Assembly (NCBI RefSeq): GCF_002159845.1
Contig: NZ_NFJK01000021.1
Coordinates: 1 to 59,132 of the forward strand
DNA from: Anaeromassilibacillus sp. An250
GTDB taxonomy: Bacteria; Bacillota; Clostridia; Oscillospirales; Acutalibacteraceae
Direction: 5' to 3'
Length of the DNA: 59,132 nucleotides
Under the pieces are notes generated by a model, which saw nothing but the letters and a program-made list of their open reading frames with translations, had not been told where the DNA came from and searched no databases. Positions 25,572 to 33,112 of the stretch are shown in pieces. Position numbers and translations under genes: made by a program. Every line of letters begins with the position of its first letter. The stretch's first letter is position 1.

Positions 25572-26495
25572 ATGCCGTGGCTTTATATCATCATTTTTCT
25601 GCTCATCAGTACCGGGCTGCTCTCCCTGTTCGGCGTTCATGTAACAGATCTGCTTACCATTTTTTCTAAAAGCAAGAGTGTGACGCTCTCCGACGAATTG
25701 AAGGTCGTGATGGGCATTCCGGTCAAAGGGTTCTTCAACCGCGAGTACGAACTGGGTGAGATGCTGCGCAGTATGGGCCGCGCAGAAAAATTTACTGCTG
25801 TTAAACAGCTGTCTTTATTGCTCTTCGCCGTGGGCGCCGTGCTGGCGCTGCTGTTGAACAACATCTATATGGTCCCTATTTTCGGCATCGGTTTTTCTCT
25901 TGTGCCGGTCTGGTATCTGCGCAGCACCGCGGCTACCTATAAAAAACATCTCAACGAAGAGTTGGAAATGTCGATCTCCATCATCACAACATCGTACCTT
26001 CGGACAGAAGACCTTATCAAATCGGTCAAGGAGAACCTGCCTTTTATCAACGAGCCGGTCAAATCCACCTTCAGCGCCTTTGTATCGGAGGCGGAACTCA
26101 TCAACGCCAATTTGGTGAGCGCCATCAACTCGATGAAGATGAAGGTTCCAAACCGGGTCTTTCACGAGTGGTGTAACATTTTGATCCAGTGTCAGTCAGA
26201 CCGGTCCATGAAACAAACGCTGCCCACCATCACGCAGAAATTCAGCGATGTCCGCATTGTCCAGTCAGAGCTGGAGGCCATGATGCAGGGGCCGCGCCGT
26301 GAAGCGATCACCATGGTATTCCTGGTGATAGCCAACATCCCTCTGCTCTACTTTCTCAATCAGGACTGGTTCCACGCCCTACTCTTCACTACACCCGGGA
26401 AAATCGCACTGGCCATCTGTGGAGCCATCATCCTGTTTTCTGTATCGCAGATTATGAAGCTGTCCAAACCGATTGAGTATGGGGGTGATGTATAA
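25572..26495 (+). CDS. TadB-like inner-membrane platform protein (T2SSF domain)
   Basis: 307 residues, starting directly after the TadA stop codon with AAGGAGG. Hydrophobic segments at ~3-22, ~80-115, and two at the C-terminus (~255-295) frame a cytoplasmic helical domain (~120-250) of T2SSF type. Together with TadC it forms the platform on which the ATPase acts. It overlaps the TadC-like gene by one base. Confidence 0.85.
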   Translation: MPWLYIIIFLLISTGLLSLFGVHVTDLLTIFSKSKSVTLSDELKVVMGIPVKGFFNREYELGEMLRSMGRAEKFTAVKQLSLLLFAVGAVLALLLNNIYMVPIFGIGFSLVPVWYLRSTAATYKKHLNEELEMSISIITTSYLRTEDLIKSVKENLPFINEPVKSTFSAFVSEAELINANLVSAINSMKMKVPNRVFHEWCNILIQCQSDRSMKQTLPTITQKFSDVRIVQSELEAMMQGPRREAITMVFLVIANIPLLYFLNQDWFHALLFTTPGKIALAICGAIILFSVSQIMKLSKPIEYGGDV

Positions 26496-27373
26496 TGGTG
26501 TTCCTTGCGCTGATGGCCTGCATCCTGGTGGGCGTCGCAGCCTATAACCTGACCTGTGCATTTGTGGATGTCCCCACCAGCAAGACCTCAAAAATGATGA
26601 TGTTTGCCAAAAAGCAACAGGGGATCCGCAGTGAAAAACTGCACGAGGTCTACATTACGAAGATTGCCACCAAGCTAGCCCCCTTCATCCATTTGGATAA
26701 ACTGAAACGGGACAAGCTGCAGTCAGTACTGAGCATTGCCGGTATCCCGTTGTCGCCGGAAGTCTATACGCTCCGGGCTTATGTGACGGCCAGCCTTATT
26801 GTGCTGGCAGCCTTGCTCATGGCTGTAGTCATGCCGTTGTCGGTCCCTATCCTGATCGGCCTGGCTGTCGCCATGTGGTTCTCCACTTATTACAGTGCCT
26901 TTGATTTTGTAAAGAAGAGAAAAAAGGTCATCGAGGCGGAGATCCCCCGGTTCGCCCTCACCATCGCGCAGAATCTGGAGAACGACCGCGATGTGCTGAA
27001 GATCTTGGCCGCTTACCGCCGTGTGGCCGGCAAGGAGTTCGGCATGGAGCTGGACCAGACGGTGGCCGACATGAAGACCGGCAACTACGAAAATGCCCTG
27101 ATCCGGTTTGAGAGCCGGATTGGCAGCACCATGCTCTCTGATGTGGTGCGCGGGTTGATCGGCACTCTTCGCGGCGACGACCAGCGGATGTACTTCCGCA
27201 TGATTACCTTTGACATGCGCCAGATCGAGCAGGCAAACCTCAAGAAAGAAGCAGCAAAACGGCCCAAGAAGATCCAGCGCTACTCGATGATGATGCTCTT
27301 CTGTATCGTCATCATCTATCTGGTGGTATTGAGTACCGAGGTACTCGGCTCTCTGGGGGCCTTCTTCGGGTAA
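26495..27373 (+). CDS. TadC-like inner-membrane platform protein (T2SSF domain)
   Basis: 292 residues. N-terminal membrane segment, two central ones (~95-135) and a C-terminal one (~270-290) surround a T2SSF-like cytoplasmic domain (EAEIPRFALTIAQNLENDRD and later GLIGTLRGDDQRMYFRMI). The order TadA-TadB-TadC is standard for Tad loci. An attenuator-like hairpin follows. Confidence 0.85.
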   Translation: MVFLALMACILVGVAAYNLTCAFVDVPTSKTSKMMMFAKKQQGIRSEKLHEVYITKIATKLAPFIHLDKLKRDKLQSVLSIAGIPLSPEVYTLRAYVTASLIVLAALLMAVVMPLSVPILIGLAVAMWFSTYYSAFDFVKKRKKVIEAEIPRFALTIAQNLENDRDVLKILAAYRRVAGKEFGMELDQTVADMKTGNYENALIRFESRIGSTMLSDVVRGLIGTLRGDDQRMYFRMITFDMRQIEQANLKKEAAKRPKKIQRYSMMMLFCIVIIYLVVLSTEVLGSLGAFFG

Positions 27374-27404
27374 GAAAGCCCCACTTCAAGGAGGTGATGG
27401 AAAA

Positions 27405-27494
27405 TTGTATTTTAGTGGGATCCCCCCTAACCGGGCGAGCAGCGATATGCTGTACGCCCGGTTTTTTTGTATCCCCAAAAGGAGGAGTCGATGA
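27405..27494 (+). CDS. Possible 29-residue leader peptide spanning a terminator hairpin
   Basis: A TTG at 27405 lies behind AAGGAGGTG and opens a 29-codon frame that ends in a TGA overlapping the ATG of the next small gene. The frame covers the terminator-like hairpin at 27430-27468. This arrangement fits a leader peptide whose translation controls the hairpin, but a chance ORF is equally possible. An ATG at 27398 in another frame is the alternative. Confidence 0.3.
   Translation: MYFSGIPPNRASSDMLYARFFCIPKRRSR
27430..27468 (+). terminator. Terminator or attenuator after TadC
   Basis: ACCGGGCG (27430-27437) pairs with CGCCCGGT (27455-27462), with an inner AGCA/TGCT pair, and is followed by seven T. 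It lies between the TadC-like gene and the small basic ORF. Confidence 0.8.
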
Positions 27495-27643
27495 AAAAGA
27501 AAAAATCCCGCCGCAGCCGTAACCGGCGATTTTTCCAGCGGCGTAAGCCCTGGCTGGCGGCAGTCTATCGTCGGCAGCCGGTACCCAGCAGCACCGCACA
27601 TCCATGGAGAAATCCGTTCCTCAAATCTATTAGACGTACCTAA
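27491..27643 (+). CDS. Small basic protein of 50 residues
   Basis: ATG at 27491 with AAAGGAGGAG upstream; stop TAA 27641-27643. The product has about 18 Arg/Lys, with a start KKKKSRRSRNRRFFQRRKPW. It is below usual ORF size limits. I do not recognise it. The basic nature suggests nucleic acid or membrane binding. It lies between TadC and the Flp-like pilin gene. Codon pattern and ribosome site support a real gene, but a leader role is possible. Confidence 0.5.
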   Translation: MKKKKSRRSRNRRFFQRRKPWLAAVYRRQPVPSSTAHPWRNPFLKSIRRT

Positions 27644-27676
27644 AGAACCACAATAACACAAATATGGAGGTAATTT

Positions 27677-27898
27677 ATGTCCAAATTTTTCAGCAAGATC
27701 CGATCTGGAGTGAATGCTCTGGCCATCCGTTCCCATATGGCCCTGTCCAACCAGAGGGGAGATTTTTATATCAGCGACGCTGTGAAAATCATCATTGCCG
27801 TCGTGTTGGGTGCTCTGCTTCTGGCCGCCCTGACCCTCATTTTCAATGATACGGTGATTCCGCGCATCACCCGTGAAATCGAAGGGCTGTTCAGCTGA
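27677..27898 (+). CDS. Flp-type major pilin candidate, DUF6133-like
   Basis: 73 residues, GGAGG upstream. A basic leader of ~28 residues ends in NQRGDFYISDAVKIIIAVVL, a Gly-Asp followed by a hydrophobic helix, then a short polar tail. Size and layout fit Flp pilins, the main subunit of Tad pili, though the usual Glu at +5 after the cleavage Gly is replaced (Asp at +6). The place after TadC and before a strong terminator suits an abundant subunit. It resembles DUF6133 (from memory). Confidence 0.72.
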   Translation: MSKFFSKIRSGVNALAIRSHMALSNQRGDFYISDAVKIIIAVVLGALLLAALTLIFNDTVIPRITREIEGLFS

Positions 27899-27905
27899 TT
27901 CGCCT

Positions 27906-27949
27906 GCCCGGGACTGGCGCTGTATCGACGCCGGCCCCGGGCTTTTTTT
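27906..27949 (+). terminator. Strong terminator after the pilin-like gene
   Basis: GCCCGGG (27906-27912) pairs with CCCGGGC (27936-27942), with an inner GGCG/CGCC stem, followed by seven T. Confidence 0.9.
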
Positions 27950-27989
27950 ATTAACTTTTTTGAATGTTGAATAATGGAGGTGAAGGGAC

Positions 27990-28316
27990 ATGAACGAACA
28001 CACCTGTGAACTCTATCCCTTTTTGAAAGCAGCCGGCGGCAACTGGCGCAACGCCCTGTTTGTCCGGTGCGGAAAGCTACCATGTGCGGATATGGCAGAC
28101 TGCTCCGGCTTCTTATTCTGCGCAGACGCCGATGGAAGACCCTTACTCGTACCGGAGCATCGGTTCCGCCAGCTCTCCGGCGAGCAGATTGATCCAGCGG
28201 AGTGTGCAGCTCAACTGGATTGGCGGGCCTTCGCGTCGTCCTATCATCTCTGGCTGGTTTGGACGATAGAAAACCCCGCCCACTGTCCCTGCTTACAGAT
28301 AGAGTCATCTATGTAA
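27990..28316 (+). CDS. Hypothetical protein of the ICE
   Basis: 108 residues, GGAGGTGAAGG upstream. The protein is rich in Cys (seven), Trp and Ala, with several C/H pairs (HTCELYPF, CGKLPCADMADC, HCPCLQ), which may bind a metal. No membrane segment. I do not recognise a family. It lies between the pilus genes and a zinc-finger gene in the same direction. Confidence 0.6.
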   Translation: MNEHTCELYPFLKAAGGNWRNALFVRCGKLPCADMADCSGFLFCADADGRPLLVPEHRFRQLSGEQIDPAECAAQLDWRAFASSYHLWLVWTIENPAHCPCLQIESSM

Positions 28317-28365
28317 GCAATTATACGTATTAACACCGCATTACCGCGGTACAGGAGGTGATTGA

Positions 28366-28767
28366 TTGAAACGGGCTTATGTAAAGTGTCCCTACTGCGG
28401 CGCTCAAGCGATGCTGCGGCCTGCCCATGTCGTACACGGTGACCAGGCAAAGCAGGGCCAGTACCTCTATGTCTGCAACCGCTACCCTAAATGCGACGCC
28501 TATGTGGGAGTTCACGCCAAGTCCCTTCTGCCTCTGGGAACGCTGGCCAACGGAGATCTTCGGTACAAGCGAATTTTGGCGCACCGGGCGTTTGAGCAGC
28601 TCCAGCGAACCTGCAAGATGGAGAAATGGCAAGCGTACCAATGGCTTCAGGCCAAATTTTCTCTTCGCCGTGACCAGGCTCATATCGCAAAGTTTTCTGT
28701 GTATATGTGCGATCAGCTGATTGCGGCCTGTGAGGAAGTAGAGGCAAACCACAGGCGAGCAGCTTGA
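28366..28767 (+). CDS. Zinc-finger-containing protein (DUF3268-like)
   Basis: 133 residues from a TTG with AGGAGGTG 7 bases upstream. CPYCG at residues ~8-12 and VCNRYPKCDAYVG at ~37-50 form a zinc finger of the type named zinc-finger-containing domain (DUF3268). The C-terminal half is helical. Such small proteins are frequent in phages and ICEs of Bacillota; their job is unknown. Confidence 0.75.
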   Translation: MKRAYVKCPYCGAQAMLRPAHVVHGDQAKQGQYLYVCNRYPKCDAYVGVHAKSLLPLGTLANGDLRYKRILAHRAFEQLQRTCKMEKWQAYQWLQAKFSLRRDQAHIAKFSVYMCDQLIAACEEVEANHRRAA

Positions 28768-28803
28768 ATCTGTCACATTTGATAATGGAAACGAGGTGAT
28801 TTT

Positions 28804-29388
28804 ATGAAGAGGCTGCCGCCCTTAAATGAGCAACAGCAGCAACTGGTGGAAAAGAATTTAACTGTCATCCACTGGGCGATCCACAACTTTGTGAAGATAA
28901 ATGAAACGGTATTTGGTTTTGAATATGATGACCTGTACGGAGAAGGCTGCGTATTGCTTTGTAAGGCCGCAGCCACCTACGACTCCGAAAAGGGGCGGTT
29001 CAGCGCCTATGCTCAGACCGTTGTGAAGAATGGGCTGCTTTCCTACTGCCGCATCATGTGCAACAGGCAGAACCGGCAGCGTCTGCTTCTGGATCCCAAG
29101 GTCTTTGAGGATAACGAGGAAACCTATGCAGCTCTGTTGGCGATTGAGGATCCTCTGGATGAACTGACCTCTGAAATAGACGCCCTGGCGCTTCTGGCAT
29201 CCGTCAAGAAGAACTATCACGGAATCGTTCGCCTCGGCATCGAGGCGTTGGAGTGGAAAATAAAAGGGTTGTCCGGCCGGGATATTGCCGATCTGTACGG
29301 CGTTCAGCCCAACACCGTGGGCGCATGGATCTCCAGAGCCGCAGTGAAGCTGCGGGAAGATGAGCGTGTTTTAACATGGAAATGTTGA
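28804..29388 (+). CDS. Sigma-70-family RNA polymerase sigma factor
   Basis: 194 residues. Region 2 is seen in residues ~38-85 (YDDLYGEGCVLLCKAAATYD then RFSAYAQTVVKNGLLSYC). Region 4 is at ~155-190 (LSGRDIADLYGVQPNTVGAW). The linker is short, as in sigma factors of mobile elements and SigI/SigH-like types. It probably directs transcription of element genes; no target promoter motif could be derived. The ribosome site is GAGGTG. Confidence 0.85.
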   Translation: MKRLPPLNEQQQQLVEKNLTVIHWAIHNFVKINETVFGFEYDDLYGEGCVLLCKAAATYDSEKGRFSAYAQTVVKNGLLSYCRIMCNRQNRQRLLLDPKVFEDNEETYAALLAIEDPLDELTSEIDALALLASVKKNYHGIVRLGIEALEWKIKGLSGRDIADLYGVQPNTVGAWISRAAVKLREDERVLTWKC

Positions 29389-29435
29389 ACTTCCGCAGTT
29401 TCAAAGCGTAAATAAGAAATAAAGGAGAAATTTTC

Positions 29436-30134
29436 ATGACTACAATCTATACAGCCGTTGGGAGATTTCAAAAGAGACAAGGCGCCGGCGGTTTGTCCTG
29501 CCCCATCATCACGGTGGGCCAGCGGGAATACGGGGTTGATTTGCAGGAGATGATCCTCTGGACCATTCTTAACTGGAGAATTTTGAAAGCTGAACAGCTT
29601 GAGGGGCTTTATCAGGAGAAGTGTCTTGAGGTCAATTACCAGGCCAATCGTCCCTTTGATGGTTGTCTTCGCCGCCTGCTTCAGCGCGGGCTGGTGGTCT
29701 CCGGATCAGGCCAGACGGATGAAGACGCCCTGTACCATTTGCTCTCCTGCCTCTATATTGTCCCCATCTCTCAGAGCATTCCCCTCCGCGCCGCCACCTT
29801 CTTAAAGCTCATGCTGTCCGGAAAGGCCACCTTTGCCCAAGCTAGGCGGCTGTTCAAGAAGAATACCCTGTCTGACTGTGAGCGACGTGTGATGGAGTTG
29901 TCGAAACAGGCCCTTCTTTCTACTGCAGAAGTCATCAAATGTGTGGAAAAGGATGCTTATGATCTGTCCAGCAGTACAAAAATCATGGACATCCTATACG
30001 GCGACAATGAAACAACCAGTGACAACATCGCCAGTATAGCGCGGTGTTTTGAAAGCCGTCAACCCGTTATTCTCGCCGTGGCGAATTTGTACCTGCGCCA
30101 GCAGATTATTTTTGAACGGGGGGATCTGGCTTAA
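29436..30134 (+). CDS. Hypothetical cytoplasmic protein, winged-helix-like
   Basis: 232 residues, AAAGGAG upstream. Residues ~30-100 read like a winged helix (MILWTILNWRILKAEQLEGL, then RPFDGCLRRLLQRGLVV). The rest is helical. No enzyme motif and no membrane segment. It might be a regulator of the adjacent genes. Its stop codon overlaps the start of the small membrane protein gene by one base. Confidence 0.65.
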   Translation: MTTIYTAVGRFQKRQGAGGLSCPIITVGQREYGVDLQEMILWTILNWRILKAEQLEGLYQEKCLEVNYQANRPFDGCLRRLLQRGLVVSGSGQTDEDALYHLLSCLYIVPISQSIPLRAATFLKLMLSGKATFAQARRLFKKNTLSDCERRVMELSKQALLSTAEVIKCVEKDAYDLSSSTKIMDILYGDNETTSDNIASIARCFESRQPVILAVANLYLRQQIIFERGDLA

Positions 30135-30304
30135 TGGATATATGGAAAGACTGTCCCCAGATCCTGATTCATAAGCTGTTTTTAACATTGCTGATAGGAG
30201 TCGGCTGCCTGCTCGTCGGGATTGCGTATTTCTGTTTTTACCACGACTTTTTCTTTTTGGTACTCAGTGCCGCAGTTTTTATCAGTACATTGCAGCAACT
30301 GTGA
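30134..30304 (+). CDS. Small membrane protein of 56 residues
   Basis: ATG at 30134 overlaps the preceding TAA; stop TGA 30302-30304. After a short polar start it has two hydrophobic segments (FLTLLIGVGCLLVGIAYFCF and FFFLVLSAAVFIS) separated by YHD. It is too short for usual gene finders but is tightly coupled to the preceding gene. Function unknown. Confidence 0.55.
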   Translation: MDIWKDCPQILIHKLFLTLLIGVGCLLVGIAYFCFYHDFFFLVLSAAVFISTLQQL

Positions 30305-30366
30305 CAGAGGAAGGGGTCGTCCTGTCCTGGTAATGGGGACGACGCGAATCACAAAGGAGGAGTGAT

Positions 30367-30438
30367 ATGATTGAAAGCCGGGTTGACCCGCGAGGAATGG
30401 GCAGCCGAGGTCGCTCGCCAGAATACGGAAAAGGCCGA
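30367..30438 (+). pseudogene. Truncated 5' end of a gene
   Basis: AAAGGAGG precedes two possible starts (ATG 30367 or TTG 30371). The TTG frame reads KAGLTREEWAAEVARQNTEK and then runs into sequence that belongs to the 3' end of the inverted metallophosphoesterase gene. This looks like a gene cut off by the insertion of that gene. What the intact gene was cannot be told. Confidence 0.45.
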
Positions 30439-31272
30439 TTATACACTGATAATTTCGGGTCTGTTGTTAAATCGTATCGGGATGATGCTATTTCCTATGC
30501 CCCTACTTACAACCATAGTTGTATAATTTTCTGAGTATATCCCGGCATCGTACTTTGGAAACAATCCTTGATTAGGCGCCACTATTCCACCGATAATAGG
30601 TAAGCGAAACTGTCCTCCGTGTGCATGGCCACTCAAAACAAGGTCAATATTTTCGGATACATAGTCTTCAAATGCTTCTGGTCTGTGTGAAAGCAACACA
30701 CAATAATTGTCAGTTAGATTCATATTATTGATTTTCGTTTTTATCATGCTTTGCTGAAGGGGGGCTCTATCTGTAAAATCGGGGTCATCTAAGCCAGCAA
30801 GCTGTATGCTTTCCGTGTTTTTTATCAATTGTACTGCTCTATCATGGAGAATAGCAACACCTTCATCAAGCAATATACTTTCTAATTCCTGATATTGCTC
30901 ACCAAGCCATGCCTCATGATTTCCTGTTACATAATAGCAAGGTGCAATCCCTGTAAGAGTTCCCACGAGTTTTTGGGCTATATCAATATTGGTCTTGTTG
31001 GAATCTACCAAGTCCCCAGTTATTACTATAATATCAGGCTTTTCTTTTTCTATCAATTTTATTAATTGACTGTTGTTTTCACCGAATTCGGCATTGTGTA
31101 GGTCAGAAACGACAACAATACTATAATGATCAAATGAAGCAGGGAGCTTATCGCTTGCAACCGTATAGTGCGTAATCCCCACAGTTGTATTGCTCCAAGC
31201 GGTCCATATTACGAGAAGAACCACTATTACTGTTACTATATAAAAATGCCTTTTTGATTTTTTCCTTAACAT
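30439..31272 (-). CDS. Membrane-anchored metallophosphoesterase, YkuE-like
   Basis: 277 residues. One N-terminal membrane anchor (~10-28). All calcineurin-like metal motifs are present: SDLHN (56-60), GDLVD (86-90), GNHE (117-120), SHRPE (195-199) and GHAHGGQF (215-222). Relatives such as YkuE or LpxH-like proteins hydrolyse phosphodiester or pyrophosphate bonds outside the cytoplasm; the substrate here is unknown. The gene is AT-rich compared with its surroundings, runs opposite to them and sits between two broken genes, which points to later insertion. GAGGGAAG is the ribosome site. Confidence 0.9.
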   Translation of the reverse strand: MLRKKSKRHFYIVTVIVVLLVIWTAWSNTTVGITHYTVASDKLPASFDHYSIVVVSDLHNAEFGENNSQLIKLIEKEKPDIIVITGDLVDSNKTNIDIAQKLVGTLTGIAPCYYVTGNHEAWLGEQYQELESILLDEGVAILHDRAVQLIKNTESIQLAGLDDPDFTDRAPLQQSMIKTKINNMNLTDNYCVLLSHRPEAFEDYVSENIDLVLSGHAHGGQFRLPIIGGIVAPNQGLFPKYDAGIYSENYTTMVVSRGIGNSIIPIRFNNRPEIISV

Positions 31273-31319
31273 AATGCTTCCCTCGCTTAATTTCCCGCTC
31301 GATAAACCTGAGTACTTGC

Positions 31320-32307
31320 ATGAGAAGGCTGTCCGACAACCACAAGATCCCTCGGGAGGCCCAGTCCTACATCATCGACTCCACCGGCGCCCCAGTCTGC
31401 GCTCTGCTGCCCTTCTCCACATGGGCGGTCTTCTTCGCCGGTCTGTTCTACGCCGAAGCCGGTATCCCGGAACTGGGCTACGGCAGTGCTATTGACACCT
31501 TCTACCACATCATCCCCTTTACCTTCTACGCCATCGCCGCCGTAATCATCGTCCCCCCTGTTCGCCTATGGCCTGATCCCCAAGTGGGGGCGAATGCGGA
31601 AGGCATATCAGCGAGTGAAGGAAACCGGGCAGGTCTACTCTCCGGAGAGCCGGGATCTGAATCTGGATGAGGAGGATGAGTCCCCCGACATCAAAGGTAA
31701 TATCTTGGATTTCGTCCTGCCCATTGGCGTGCTGATTGCCTTGACCATCGTCACCGGCGAGCTATTCCTGGCCCTAATCGCCGCTATAGCCGTGTGCTTC
31801 CTGCTTTATATCCCCAGGAAGAAAATGACCGCCGCCCGTTTCTGCGACCTTGCCATGCATGGATTCTGCAACATGATCCCCACCGTTGCCATCATCTTCT
31901 TTGTCTTTGTCATGCAGCAGGGCATGACCGACATCGGAATCGCCAGCTATGTCATTGACGCCGTGCGGCCCGTGATCAGCCCCGTACTGCTCCCGGCCAT
32001 CACCTTCCTGCTGGTAGCAGCGCTGAACTTTGCCACTGGAAGCACCTGGGGCATTCCTGCTCTGGTCAGCCCCATCATCCTTCCGCTGGCTCTGTCCATC
32101 GGCGTCAACCCTCTGGTGGTCATGGGTGCCATCGTCTCCGGCGCCACACTGGGCAGCCATGCTTGCTTCTACTCCGATGCAACTGTCCTGACCTCCAGCT
32201 GCTGTAAGATGAACAATATGGATCACGCGCTCTCGCAGTTGCCCTATGCTATGTGTGCGGCCGGGATTGCAACGGCGGGCTACCTGATTTGCGGTTTTCT
32301 TCTGTGA
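31320..32307 (+). pseudogene. NhaC-family Na+/H+ antiporter, 5'-truncated and frameshifted
   Basis: The first frame (31320 on) reads RRLSDNHKIPREAQSYIIDS and continues through two membrane segments. At the run of six C (31553-31558) the homologous frame shifts by one: with five C the reading continues into LFAYGLIPKWG and then a C-terminal half of about 220 residues with six membrane segments, ending at 32307. NhaC proteins are about 450-500 residues, so the N-terminal third is also missing, its junction lying next to the start of the metallophosphoesterase gene. Probably non-functional. A sequencing error could explain the frameshift, but not the truncation. Confidence 0.8.
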
Positions 32308-32343
32308 TGAAATATGGTATGATTTCGATGGAGGTGTTTGCAT

Positions 32344-32919
32344 ATGCGTATCGTACTTGGGGATATTACTAAAATGGACACGGACGCCATCGTCAATGCC
32401 GCCGTTTCCGATCTCTCCCCCTGTCCCGGAATATGCAGCGCAATCTTTGCCGCAGCGGATACGGAGGAGTTGAAAAAGGCCTGCCGGAAGATTGGGCGAT
32501 GCCGAATCGGCCACGCTGTGGTCACGCCCTCCTGCGGACTTCCGTCCAAAATCATTTTCCATGTGGCTGGCGCTGGCTGGTATGGCGGGGTCCAGCGGGA
32601 GCGAATGCTCCTGGAGGAATGCTACCGCCGGGCGTTGCAGAAAGCTCTGCTCTACAATTGCAGGACTGTGGCAGTTCCACTGATCTTCTCCGGCGACTGC
32701 CATATGCCTCGGGCCGAGTCTATCCGCATCGCGGGAAAAGTTATCCGGGAGTTTGAGGTTCGCCATCCGGACATTGAGGTCACTCTGGTTCTCTACCGAG
32801 AGGGGGTCTATGAGATGGCCCGCCGTCTGCTGGCTCAAGATAAGCCAGACTCTACTGAAGCTGATGTTGGTCGCTCGGAGCCGGAGCCTGGCAAATCACC
32901 GGATCGCCCATCTATATAA
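32344..32919 (+). CDS. Macro-domain protein
   Basis: 191 residues from the ATG at 32344 (GGAGGTG 7 bases upstream). RIVLGDITKMDTDAIVNAAV starts the domain, and PLIFSGDCHMPRAESIRIA closes it. Macro domains bind or hydrolyse ADP-ribose. The usual NAAN motif reads NAAV, so the Asn that contacts the distal ribose is missing and binding or hydrolysis may be changed. The last ~25 residues are disordered. It may counter ADP-ribosylation in defence contexts, but no partner ADP-ribosyltransferase gene is nearby. Confidence 0.85.
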   Translation: MRIVLGDITKMDTDAIVNAAVSDLSPCPGICSAIFAAADTEELKKACRKIGRCRIGHAVVTPSCGLPSKIIFHVAGAGWYGGVQRERMLLEECYRRALQKALLYNCRTVAVPLIFSGDCHMPRAESIRIAGKVIREFEVRHPDIEVTLVLYREGVYEMARRLLAQDKPDSTEADVGRSEPEPGKSPDRPSI

Positions 32920-32926
32920 CACAGTA

Positions 32927-32962
32927 AGCAGGAGGCTGGTCGATACCGACCGGCCTCCTGCT
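32927..32962 (+). terminator. Terminator after the macro-domain gene
   Basis: AGCAGGAGGC (32927-32936) pairs with its complement at 32953-32962, extended inwards by GGTCG/CGACC around a 3-base loop. A short T-run follows after four bases. Confidence 0.75.
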
Positions 32963-33018
32963 GCTTTGAATGGCTTTGCCCATAGATAGAGGCGAAGACA
33001 TTTTCAGGTCTTTACAAA

Positions 33019-33088
33019 GAGGTTTCATTGAATCATAGTTATGCCGCCGGCATACGCCTTTGCAGGCCCCGAATCTTTTTGAAACCTC
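33019..33088. other. Nested inverted repeats between convergent operons
   Basis: GAGGTTTCA (33019-33027) and TGAAACCTC (33080-33088) form an outer perfect repeat; TATGCC-gcc-GGCATA (33040-33054) is nested inside. The structure lies 24 bases after the stop codon of the last gene of the leftward cluster. It may end that transcript, or be the footprint of a small mobile repeat. Confidence 0.5.
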
Positions 33089-33112
33089 GTTTCCAAGGAT
33101 AAGAGTCACCGT

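Noticed and set aside
30439-31272. Insertion sequence carrying the metallophosphoesterase
   Set aside because: No transposase gene, no terminal inverted repeats and no target duplication were found at the borders.
31774-32838. Leftward frame of 354 codons across NhaC and macro-domain genes
   Set aside because: It spans two recognisable rightward genes and shows no protein family features.
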